A stretch of DNA of 38,226 nt from an uncultured Alphaproteobacteria bacterium. GTDB lineage: Bacteria > Pseudomonadota > Alphaproteobacteria > HIMB59 > GCA-002718135. The position numbers and the translations under genes were made by a program. Positions 18,005 to 25,589 of the stretch are shown here, piece after piece (position 1 is the first letter of the stretch; each line of letters opens with the position of its first letter). A model generated the notes under the pieces. That model was not told the origin of the DNA. It did no database searches and saw nothing but the letters and a program-made list of their open reading frames with translations. Location of the stretch: NCBI GenBank assembly GCA_902592345.1, contig CACJEE010000010.1:1-38226 (forward strand), given 5' to 3'.

Positions 18005-18850
18005 TTAATTATTATATGAAGAATAAGGGTCTAAAGAATAAGTTTTATTTCTTATAAATTTAGTAATTTCTATCAAATTACCTATTTCTTCAAACTCATA
18101 ATAAGGGATGATTTTTCCAAAATGCAAATTAATTGTATCGCCAATTTTTCTTGTTAATTCATGCATCAACAGTGAATATCTGAATGTTTGACCCATCTTA
18201 TTAGCAATGTGATATAGCTGACTATTTTGGCCCTCGAAATATGATGGCAAAACTGGACTTTTAGTTTTAATAATTAATTTTGATACAAATTGCTTCCAAT
18301 CACCGTCATTTGCTTTTGTGTTTAGTTTTAGATCTTCTTTAGTTGCTATTTGTCCTGAGGGGAAAATTACTATTACTCCATCATTTTGTAGTACTTTTTC
18401 TGCCTCTTTTCTTGCATCAATATTTGCTAGAATAGCTGATCTATTTGAAGAAAAATCAATCGGAATAATATTTTCTTTTACTGCATCTGCTTGTCTTAAA
18501 ACTTTATGTGTTATCATTTTATAATCCTGTCTGATACTTGAAACAACTGAACATAAAGAGACTCCATCAGCTACTCCAAATGCATGATTAGCTACAATAA
18601 TTAATCGACCACTCTTTGGGATAAAACTACCTTCTTGATAAAAAGTTTGTAAATTAAATTTTAATTTCTTAACTGCATCATGCCAAAAGTTTTCTGGTGG
18701 ATTATTTTCTAATAAATACTGGTCATACAAATTTTTTAATTTCATTTTACCAGTCAATAGTTCAATTATTTTTATGAATTGTTGACTTAAAAAATTTACC
18801 TCTGATGAGGCAAAAGTAAAGGCAATTTTACTATGGGATTTTATTGGCAT
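18005..18850 (-). CDS. PlsC-type 1-acyl-glycerol-phosphate acyltransferase family protein
   Basis: The 281-residue protein contains the acyltransferase block NHAFGVADG (88-96). Here His and Asp are separated by five residues, as in the hemolysin/ornithine-lipid branch, rather than the four of canonical PlsC. A second block is VIVIFPSGQIAT (about 156-167), followed by PSYFEGQNSQLYHIANKMGQ. It probably transfers an acyl chain to a lysolipid at the inner membrane; glycerophosphate, lyso-ornithine lipid or another acceptor are all possible. There is no membrane anchor of note. It is transcribed from the long AT-rich gap to its right. Confidence 0.82.
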   Translation of the reverse strand: MPIKSHSKIAFTFASSEVNFLSQQFIKIIELLTGKMKLKNLYDQYLLENNPPENFWHDAVKKLKFNLQTFYQEGSFIPKSGRLIIVANHAFGVADGVSLCSVVSSIRQDYKMITHKVLRQADAVKENIIPIDFSSNRSAILANIDARKEAEKVLQNDGVIVIFPSGQIATKEDLKLNTKANDGDWKQFVSKLIIKTKSPVLPSYFEGQNSQLYHIANKMGQTFRYSLLMHELTRKIGDTINLHFGKIIPYYEFEEIGNLIEITKFIRNKTYSLDPYSSYNN

Positions 18851-19059
18851 TATATTAAGGACTGATATTTATTTTTACTATTTAATTATTGTTAAAATTG
18901 AAATTAATACAGTATTTTTTATATATGCAATATTTGCATATTAAATATATTTTTAATATACTGGAATTGCATAAAAAAAATAGTATATTAATATTTGATT
19001 TAATATTTTTCCTCCCAATTAGTATTTAAATCTTTAAGGAGCCTTAGGGCTCCTTTTTT
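18851..19059. other. 209-bp AT-rich intergenic region
   Basis: This is the longest stretch without a protein gene. It must hold the minus-strand promoter of the acyltransferase gene. It also contains a perfect inverted repeat (18923-18941), a second imperfect one (TATTAAA/TTTAATA, about 18938-18957), a CCTCCC segment at 19010-19015, and a + oriented terminator at its right edge. No open frame of use is present. A short transcript on the + strand is the simplest reading of the terminator. Confidence 0.6.
18923..18941. repeat. Perfect inverted repeat upstream of the acyltransferase gene
   Basis: ATATGCAA-TAT-TTGCATAT is an 8-bp perfect dyad with a 3-bp centre. It lies 73 bp upstream of the acyltransferase ATG (18850). 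It could be an operator for a dimeric regulator or part of the candidate small RNA. Chance is possible in such AT-rich DNA. Confidence 0.45.
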
Positions 19060-19061
19060 TT
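19036..19061 (+). terminator. Rho-independent terminator, + orientation
   Basis: AAGGAGCC (19036-19043), loop TTAG and GGCTCCTT (19048-19055) form a perfect 8-bp GC-rich stem followed by a T run to 19061. The T run is only on the + strand, while both flanking genes are on the minus strand. On the minus strand the stem is followed by AAAGATTT, a poor termination signal for the ETF-QO transcript. The T run overlaps the ETF-QO stop codon. Confidence 0.8.
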
Positions 19062-20688
19062 ACATATTTGCATAATTTGGCCCACCCGCTCCTTCAGGTG
19101 TAACCCATGTTATGTTTTGAGAAGGCTCTTTAATATCACATGTCTTACAATGTATACAATTTTGAGCATTGATTACAAACTTAGGATCATTTTGTATGGT
19201 TCTATCAACTTCATACACCCCTGCTGGACAATATCTTTGAGATGGTTCATCAAATTCATTTAAAGTATAATTGATTGGTAAATCAGGATCTTTTAATTTT
19301 AAATGTACAGGTTGATCAGCTTCATGATTTGTGCCAGTTAAATAAACTGAACTAGTTTTATCAAAGGTAAGTTTTCCATCATATTTAGGGTAATCAATTT
19401 TTTTAGCTTTATGTGCTGGAATTAAAGTTTCATGATCAGCATGAGAATGTTTTAGGGTGAAAGGTAGATATCCTCTAAAGATAATTTGGTCTATACCAGT
19501 GAATATTATTGCTGGTATCAAGCTCCATTGAAAACTAGGTTTAACATTACGCGCAGTATATAGTTCTTTGTAAACCCATGATTTTTGAAATTTATTTTCA
19601 TATTCTGAAAGAGGTTTATTTGCAGTTATATGTTCATTAATAGTCTCAGCAGCAATCATTCCACTTTTCATAGCAGTATGAGAGCCTTTAATTTTAGGCA
19701 TATTCAGTGTTCCAGCATCACAACCAACAATTAAAGCGCCGGGCATATGCATAGTTGGTAAACTCTGAAAACCTCCTTCAATTAATGCTCTTGCTCCATA
19801 AGAAATTCTTTTTCCACCTTTTAGTATTTTAGCAATTACAGGATGTGTTTTAAAACGCTGAAACTCATCATAAGGTGATAAGAATGGGTTTTGATAATCT
19901 AGTCCAATTACATAGCCAATAAAAACTTGATTTTTTTCGGCATGATAACAAAAACTTCCACCATACGTGGAATTATCTAAAGGCCATCCTGTAGTATGCA
20001 TAACCATACCCTCATCATGCTCCTTTTCTGAAATTTCCCAAATTTCTTTAAAACCTATACCGTATTGTTGTGGTGATTTTTCAGCATCAAGGTTATATTT
20101 TTTAATAACCTCTTTTCCAAGATGTCCTCTACAGCCTTCTGAAAAAACAGTAACTTTTGCTAAAATATTTAACCCTGGCTCAAAACTATCCTTTGAATTT
20201 TCATCCTTATCAATTCCCATATCTCCTGTTTGAACACCTATAACATTATTGTTATCATCATAAATTATTTTAGAAGCTGCAAATCCCGGAAAAATTTCAA
20301 CACCTAAATCCTCTGCTTGAGTAGCTAACCATCTACATAGATTAGCTAAACTAATAATATAATTATTATGATTTTTTTGAACGCTAGGGAGCAACCATGT
20401 TGGCCAACTTAAAGAGCTTTTTTTTCCTAAAAACAAAAATTTTTCTTTTTTAACCTTTGTTTTTATTGGAGCTTTTTTTTCTTTCCAGTCAGGAATTAAT
20501 TCATCTAATGCTCTTGTTTCAAAAACGTTACCACTTAAAATATGAGCCCCTACTTCTGATCCTTTTTCTAAAATACATACATTTAAATCTGGGTTAATTT
20601 GTTTTAATTTTATAGACGTAGCTAAACCTGCTGGACCAGCGCCAACTATAACAACATCATATTCCATTGACTCTCTTTGAATTTCCAT
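19060..20688 (-). CDS. Electron transfer flavoprotein-ubiquinone oxidoreductase
   Basis: This 542-residue membrane-associated flavoprotein passes electrons from ETF to ubiquinone. It has the FAD loop VVIVGAGPAGLAT near the N-terminus and a C-terminal 4Fe-4S site formed by C487 (RYCPAG) and C511/C514/C517 (NCIHCKTC). Length and order match mitochondrial and alphaproteobacterial ETF-QO. An internal start at 20667 (MEYDVV) has the better ribosome-binding site (AGAGAG) and may be the true start. It is the last gene of the dehydrogenase-etfBA-ETF-QO run, 40 bp after etfA. Confidence 0.96.
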   Translation of the reverse strand: MEIQRESMEYDVVIVGAGPAGLATSIKLKQINPDLNVCILEKGSEVGAHILSGNVFETRALDELIPDWKEKKAPIKTKVKKEKFLFLGKKSSLSWPTWLLPSVQKNHNNYIISLANLCRWLATQAEDLGVEIFPGFAASKIIYDDNNNVIGVQTGDMGIDKDENSKDSFEPGLNILAKVTVFSEGCRGHLGKEVIKKYNLDAEKSPQQYGIGFKEIWEISEKEHDEGMVMHTTGWPLDNSTYGGSFCYHAEKNQVFIGYVIGLDYQNPFLSPYDEFQRFKTHPVIAKILKGGKRISYGARALIEGGFQSLPTMHMPGALIVGCDAGTLNMPKIKGSHTAMKSGMIAAETINEHITANKPLSEYENKFQKSWVYKELYTARNVKPSFQWSLIPAIIFTGIDQIIFRGYLPFTLKHSHADHETLIPAHKAKKIDYPKYDGKLTFDKTSSVYLTGTNHEADQPVHLKLKDPDLPINYTLNEFDEPSQRYCPAGVYEVDRTIQNDPKFVINAQNCIHCKTCDIKEPSQNITWVTPEGAGGPNYANM

Positions 20689-20728
20689 AAGCTACAATAA
20701 AGCTTTTTTATTTATTTAAAAATAATAA

Positions 20729-21682
20729 TTATTTTTCTATAGAATTTAATTTGTCTAATTCTGAAGAAAGTTGAGGTAATGCTTCAAATAAATCAGCACT
20801 CAACCCATAATCAGCAACATTAAAGATAGGTGCCTCTTCATCTTTATTTATAGCAACGATAATTTTACTTTCTTTCATACCAGCAAGATGTTGAATGGCT
20901 CCAGATATGCCGACCGCTATATATAGGTCGGGAACTACTACTTTGCCAGTTTGACCTACCTGATAATCATTACTTACATATCCTGCATCAACTGCAGCTC
21001 TAGATGCACCTATAGCTGCATTTAATTTATCTGCAATATCACTTATTAATTTGAAATTATCGGCACTTTGCAATCCTCTTCCTCCTGATATAACAATTCT
21101 TGCTGTACTTAGTTCAGGTCTATCTGATTTTGACTCTTCACGATCAACAAATTCTGTGTGATTTTCAGATGAATCAAAATTTATTGCTTCAACAATTCCT
21201 GAACCACCTTCTTTTGCAATAACATCAAATGAGGTTGGACGAATTGTAATAACTTTCTTGGAGTCATTTGACTTAACAGTAGCAAGTGCATTGCCAGCAT
21301 AGATTGGTCTTACAAAAGTATCTTCACTCTCAATATTGATGACGTCACTTATTTGGGCAACATCTAATTTAACTGCAACTCTTGGCATAACATTTTTTCC
21401 AAATGTTGTTGCAGGTGCAAAAATATGAGAATAGTTCTCAGCAATAGAAAAAATAACAGGGTCTATTTTTTCAGCTATAGCATGTTCATAATTTTGATCA
21501 TCTAATGACAGTACTTTTGTCACATATTGATAATTTGCAATTTCTTTTGAAATATTCTCAATATTATTACCTATTACCAAAACTTCAATTGCATTACCTA
21601 ATTTTGAAGCTGCACTTATTGTATTTAATGTAGATGATTTTACTTCCTCATTATTATGTTCTGCTAAAATTAAGATGCTCAT
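20729..21682 (-). CDS. etfA: Electron transfer flavoprotein, alpha subunit
   Basis: The 317-residue alpha subunit carries the FAD of ETF. The FAD domain shows [12 protein letters not shown] (199-210), [16 protein letters not shown] (243-258) and [12 protein letters not shown] (258-269), the classical ETF-alpha signature. It accepts electrons from acyl-CoA and from dimethylglycine/sarcosine dehydrogenases. Its ATG overlaps the etfB stop by 4 bp. Its position just after a dimethylglycine-type dehydrogenase marks that enzyme as a likely main donor. Confidence 0.97.
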   Translation of the reverse strand: MSILILAEHNNEEVKSSTLNTISAASKLGNAIEVLVIGNNIENISKEIANYQYVTKVLSLDDQNYEHAIAEKIDPVIFSIAENYSHIFAPATTFGKNVMPRVAVKLDVAQISDVINIESEDTFVRPIYAGNALATVKSNDSKKVITIRPTSFDVIAKEGGSGIVEAINFDSSENHTEFVDREESKSDRPELSTARIVISGGRGLQSADNFKLISDIADKLNAAIGASRAAVDAGYVSNDYQVGQTGKVVVPDLYIAVGISGAIQHLAGMKESKIIVAINKDEEAPIFNVADYGLSADLFEALPQLSSELDKLNSIEK

Positions 21683-22428
21683 ATAACTTTTGCCTCATAT
21701 TTTAATTTTTGAACTAATTCAGCAACATCAGCAACCATCACTCCTTTTTGTCTAGTTGGTGGTTCAGATATTTTTATATTCTCAATTCTAGGTTTAATAT
21801 CAATACCCAGCTCTTCAGCCGACTTAATATCAATTGGTTTTTTCTTTGCTTTCATAATATTTGGTAAAGAAGCGTATCTTGGCTCATTTAATCTTAAATC
21901 GCATGATGCTACAAAAGGCATCTTCACTTTTATTCTCTCGAGACCCTCATCTATTTCTCTAGTGACAATTGCAGTATTTTCTTCTATTTCAATTTTTGAA
22001 GCAAATGTTGCCTGTGGCCAATTAAGCAGAGCGCTAGTCATTTGAGCGGTTTGGTTTGAATCATCATCAATTGCCTGTTTACCCATCAATAATAAACCTG
22101 GTTGTTCAATTTCTACAATTTTAGCAACTATCTTTGATACTGATAACGGCTCAATATCATCATTAGCTTTAATAATTATTCCTCTATCAGCTCCCATAGC
22201 AAGTGCAGTACGAATAGTTTCCTGACATTTTTCTGCTCCAACTGATAAAATTATTATTTCATCAGCTTTTCCAGCTTCTTTTATTCTTAGCGCTTCCTCT
22301 ACTGCATTTTCATCAGGAGGATTCATTGACATTTTTACATTTTCTTTTTCTACACCAGAATTATCTGCTTTAACCCTAACTTGAACATTATAATCAATAA
22401 CTCTTTTTACAGTAACTAAGATTTTCAT
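21679..22428 (-). CDS. etfB: Electron transfer flavoprotein, beta subunit
   Basis: The 249-residue beta subunit forms the ETF heterodimer and binds AMP. Conserved segments are [14 protein letters not shown] (7-20), [16 protein letters not shown] (36-51), and [15 protein letters not shown] (116-130), the last including the AMP-contact loop. The C-terminal arm [20 protein letters not shown] is the recognition-loop region that contacts dehydrogenase partners. It begins 3 bp after the dehydrogenase stop codon and overlaps etfA by 4 bp. Confidence 0.97.
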   Translation of the reverse strand: MKILVTVKRVIDYNVQVRVKADNSGVEKENVKMSMNPPDENAVEEALRIKEAGKADEIIILSVGAEKCQETIRTALAMGADRGIIIKANDDIEPLSVSKIVAKIVEIEQPGLLLMGKQAIDDDSNQTAQMTSALLNWPQATFASKIEIEENTAIVTREIDEGLERIKVKMPFVASCDLRLNEPRYASLPNIMKAKKKPIDIKSAEELGIDIKPRIENIKISEPPTRQKGVMVADVAELVQKLKYEAKVI

Positions 22429-22431
22429 TTA

Positions 22432-24867
22432 CTAAGCTCTAATTTTTTCATTCATTGGATCATATGGACTATCCTCTATAACTACAACTTTATGTTTTTT
22501 ATCTAAAATATCCATTTCTAGTTCTGTTCCAATTTTACTAAATTTAGGTTTGACCATAGCAATTGCAAGTGATTTTTTCACCCTAAATCCATAGTTACCT
22601 CCTGTCGCACGTCCAACAACTTTTCCATTACTATAAATAGCATTATTACCTAATGCATCAGCATCATTTATATCAAAAACTTCTAAAGTAACCATTGTAT
22701 TATCAAACCCATCTTGTTGCCATTTAACCAGAGCATCTCTTCCAATAAAATTACCTTTATTTAAATGCACAAATCTATCAAGTCCAGATTCAAAAGCAGC
22801 ATACTCAATTGACATTTCAGTGCCTACAAGCTTGTATGTCTTTTCAAGTCTAAGGCTATCCATTGCTCTTATTCCAAAAGGCTTAACTCCAAATTCTTTA
22901 CCAGCTTCTATTAATTTATCAAATATATGATTTTGATATTCAATTGGATGATGAAGTTCCCATCCTAATTCACCGACAAAGTTCATTCTCATTGCAATTG
23001 AAGGAGCTAATCCAACATCTATTTTTTGTGCAGATAACCATGGAAATGCCTGATTAGAAAAATCAGCATTAGATATTTTGGTAAGTAAATCTCTTGATCT
23101 CGGTCCAGCCACAACTAGAACACCAATACTATTTGTTAGATTTTCAAAGGTTACTGATCTATCATTTGGCATCCATTTTTTTATCCAATCGTGATCAAGT
23201 CTTTGGAAAGCTCCTGCTGAAACTAAATAAAAAGAATCATTGGATTCTTTTGCTATTGTAAATTCAGAGTGCACTCCTCCTTTTGTATTTAAGGCATGAC
23301 ATAAATTAACTCTTCCATTTTTTTGAGGCAATTTATTTGAAACCAAATTATCAAGAAAATCATTTGCTCCTGGCCCAGAGATTCTACATTTTGCAAATGC
23401 AGTCATATCAAGTATACCAACATTGTTTTGCACATTTAAACATTCATTGCCAACATGAGTAAACCAATTTGATCTCCTAAAAGACCAATTATCTACTTGT
23501 TCAATATCTTTTGGGGCAAACCAATTTGCTCTCTCCCAACCAAATTTCTGACCAAATACTGCTCCTAATTTTTTTAAACGATCATAACAAGGGGCCTGTC
23601 TTAGAGGTCTGCCAGCTTCTCTTTCTTCATCTGGGTAGTGGACTGTGAAAACATTTGCATAAGCTTCTTCATTTTTTTCAATTAGAAAAGATTTTGTGGC
23701 ATAATCTCCAAAACGCCTTGGATCAACTCCCAGCATATCAATGGTAGGCTCTCCATCAACTATCCATTCACCTAGTTGCCAACCTGCGCCTCCTGCTGCT
23801 GTTATTCCAAAACTATGACCTTCATTTATCCAAAAATTTTTTAAACCCCAAGCAGGGCCAACAATAGGACTTCCATCTGGTGTATAGCAGATAGCACCAT
23901 TGTAAACTTTTTTAACACCAACTTCTCCAAATACTGGAACTCTATGAATTGCAGATTCTATGTGTGGTTCAATTCTTTCAATATCTTCTTGAAATAATTC
24001 AAACTCAGAATTTTGACTTGGACCATCTACATAACAAGCAGGGGCTCCTTTTTCATAAGGTCCAAGAATTAATCCTCCTCTTTCCTCTCGCATATACCAA
24101 GAACTATCAGAATCTCGCAACACACCCATCTCAGGTAAACCTTGTTCTTTTCTTTTTTGTATTTCAGGATGAGGTTCAGTTACAATGTATTGATGTTCAA
24201 CAGGTATTACAGGAATATCTAAACCAACCATCATTCCGGTTTGTCTTGCAAAATTTCCAGTGCAAGAGACTACATGCTCACACTCTATATTTCCCTTATC
24301 AGTTTCAACAGACCACATTTCATTTTCTAACTGTTTGATACCAGTTACATTTGTGTTTCTGTAAATTTCAGCCCCCTTATCTCTAGCGCCTTTTGCTAAA
24401 GCTTGTGTTAAATCTGCTGGTTGTATGTATCCATCTTCAGGATGTTGAATAGCTCCAATTAAACCTTCTGTGTTACAAAGTGGCCAAATCTTTTTAACTT
24501 CTTCAGGAGTTAAAAAATTTACTTTAACTCCGATAGTTTTAGCTACTGCTGCATATTGATGATATTCATCCATGCGATCTTGAGTTGTTGCCAAACGAAT
24601 ATTACTTACAACACTAAAACCTACATTTTGTCCTGTTTCTTCTTCTAGAGTTTTGTAAAAATCAACTGCATATTTATGAAGTTGACCAACTGAATAACTC
24701 ATATTAAATAAAGGAAGGAGGCCTGCTGCATGCCAGGTTGATCCTGAGGTGAGCTCTTTTCTTTCTACTAAAACAACATCGTCCCAACCTTTTTTAGCGA
24801 GATGGTAAAGAACACTCACTCCAACAACACCGCCGCCTACTACAACTACTTTAGTTTTTGTCTTCAT
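22432..24867 (-). CDS. Dimethylglycine/sarcosine dehydrogenase family flavoprotein
   Basis: The 811-residue two-domain protein has an N-terminal FAD oxidase-like domain (VVVVGGGVVGVSVLYHLA, 7-24) and a C-terminal GcvT-type folate domain (about 430-811). H46 in SGSTWHAAGLL is the counterpart of the histidine that covalently binds FAD in mammalian dimethylglycine dehydrogenase. The enzyme should oxidise an N-methyl group and hand the carbon to THF as methylene-THF, with electrons going to ETF, whose genes follow 3 bp later. Dimethylglycine and sarcosine cannot be told apart from sequence alone. It is divergent from the dsbA-like gene across 58 bp. Confidence 0.92.
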   Translation of the reverse strand: MKTKTKVVVVGGGVVGVSVLYHLAKKGWDDVVLVERKELTSGSTWHAAGLLPLFNMSYSVGQLHKYAVDFYKTLEEETGQNVGFSVVSNIRLATTQDRMDEYHQYAAVAKTIGVKVNFLTPEEVKKIWPLCNTEGLIGAIQHPEDGYIQPADLTQALAKGARDKGAEIYRNTNVTGIKQLENEMWSVETDKGNIECEHVVSCTGNFARQTGMMVGLDIPVIPVEHQYIVTEPHPEIQKRKEQGLPEMGVLRDSDSSWYMREERGGLILGPYEKGAPACYVDGPSQNSEFELFQEDIERIEPHIESAIHRVPVFGEVGVKKVYNGAICYTPDGSPIVGPAWGLKNFWINEGHSFGITAAGGAGWQLGEWIVDGEPTIDMLGVDPRRFGDYATKSFLIEKNEEAYANVFTVHYPDEEREAGRPLRQAPCYDRLKKLGAVFGQKFGWERANWFAPKDIEQVDNWSFRRSNWFTHVGNECLNVQNNVGILDMTAFAKCRISGPGANDFLDNLVSNKLPQKNGRVNLCHALNTKGGVHSEFTIAKESNDSFYLVSAGAFQRLDHDWIKKWMPNDRSVTFENLTNSIGVLVVAGPRSRDLLTKISNADFSNQAFPWLSAQKIDVGLAPSIAMRMNFVGELGWELHHPIEYQNHIFDKLIEAGKEFGVKPFGIRAMDSLRLEKTYKLVGTEMSIEYAAFESGLDRFVHLNKGNFIGRDALVKWQQDGFDNTMVTLEVFDINDADALGNNAIYSNGKVVGRATGGNYGFRVKKSLAIAMVKPKFSKIGTELEMDILDKKHKVVVIEDSPYDPMNEKIRA

Positions 24868-24925
24868 AAATATCTCAAAAATAATTCTGTACTTTCTTAA
24901 TCATATTAAATACATTGGGTCAATC

Positions 24926-25546
24926 ATGCGTTATTATCTTAGAAATTTTTCTGTGTTTATTTTTATATTCGTTTGTACTAATGTTTTTAGTAAAGATATG
25001 ACACTTAATGAGTTTTTTTTCGATGACTCTGAACCATATCATCTTAAAATTTTAGAAGCTCTCCCAAAACATGCAATTGTGCAAATTGGCCCTGACGATG
25101 CTGAAAATACTGTAATTGAATTTATGGACTATTTTTGTGGATATTGTAAAAAAATCCATCCTGAATTAATAGATCTTGCGCAAAGGAGGAATGATACACG
25201 TGTAGTTTTTTTACAGCATCCAATACTTAGTGAAAGTTCAAGGGTAATCGCTGAAATGGTTGTTGCAGCCAATTATCAAAATAAAGGTACTGAATTACAT
25301 AATGGATTATTTTCAATGTCAGGAAGTATAACGCAAGAAAAACTTGATCAATTAATTAAAGATTTAGATATTAATATAACAAAACTTAGAATTGATATGG
25401 GTAAAGATGAAATTAAAAATATAGTAAAATTATCTTCATTCATTGCCATGGGATCTGGCTCTAGAGGAACTCCTGCCTTGTTTTTTAATGAAGAATTCTT
25501 AGGAGGGTATGTTCCTGTAAATCAACTTGAGAGATTTCTAAAATAA
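24926..25546 (+). CDS. Periplasmic DsbA-like thiol:disulfide protein
   Basis: The 206-residue protein has an N-terminal signal peptide (hydrophobic core about 8-20, likely cleavage near VFS-KD). Its thioredoxin fold carries the active motif C71-G-Y-C74 in FMDYFCGYCKKIHP and the cis-proline loop RGTPALFF (P183). This is the DsbA/ScsC/BdbD-like group that forms or shuffles disulfides in exported proteins. GYC rather than the PHC of E. coli DsbA leaves oxidase versus isomerase activity unclear. It ends in a strong terminator and is divergent from the dehydrogenase gene. Confidence 0.9.
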   Translation: MRYYLRNFSVFIFIFVCTNVFSKDMTLNEFFFDDSEPYHLKILEALPKHAIVQIGPDDAENTVIEFMDYFCGYCKKIHPELIDLAQRRNDTRVVFLQHPILSESSRVIAEMVVAANYQNKGTELHNGLFSMSGSITQEKLDQLIKDLDINITKLRIDMGKDEIKNIVKLSSFIAMGSGSRGTPALFFNEEFLGGYVPVNQLERFLK

Positions 25547-25571
25547 AGCGCTTCATTTAAGAAGCGCTTTT
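25545..25571. terminator. Bidirectional rho-independent terminator
   Basis: AAAGCGCTTC (25545-25554), loop ATTTAA and GAAGCGCTTT (25561-25570) form a perfect 10-bp stem. A-rich and T-rich flanks lie on both sides, so it can end the dsbA-like transcript (+) and the convergent DmdA-like transcript (-). It overlaps the dsbA-like stop codon. Confidence 0.88.
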
Positions 25572-25589
25572 AAAATTCAGCTATTAATC

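Larger units (their letters stand above)
18898..19061 (+). ncRNA. Candidate small RNA ending in a rho-independent terminator
   Basis: A + oriented terminator (19036-19061) has no + strand gene in front of it for 1.7 kb. TTGAAA (18898-18903), spaced 17-18 bp from ATATAT/TATATG (18921-18927), could be a promoter, giving a transcript of roughly 130 nt. The transcript would contain an unpaired CCUCCC, complementary to Shine-Dalgarno sequences, just before the terminator. It does not match 6S RNA, SRP RNA or tmRNA as I know them. Existence is inferred, not shown. Confidence 0.35.

Noticed and set aside
20689-20705. AAGCT/AGCTT hairpin followed by T residues upstream of ETF-QO
   Set aside because: The stem is only 5 bp and AT-rich; it lies in a 40-bp spacer of a clear operon and is unlikely to terminate transcription.
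23949-24338. 129-codon + strand frame inside the dehydrogenase gene
   Set aside because: It is fully antisense to a strongly conserved coding region and has a biased Gln/Leu/Phe composition typical of a shadow frame.
24868-24925. Riboswitch or operator between the dehydrogenase and dsbA-like genes
   Set aside because: Only a TTGACC-like box is seen on the minus strand, with no -10 at suitable spacing; 58 bp is too short for a known riboswitch.
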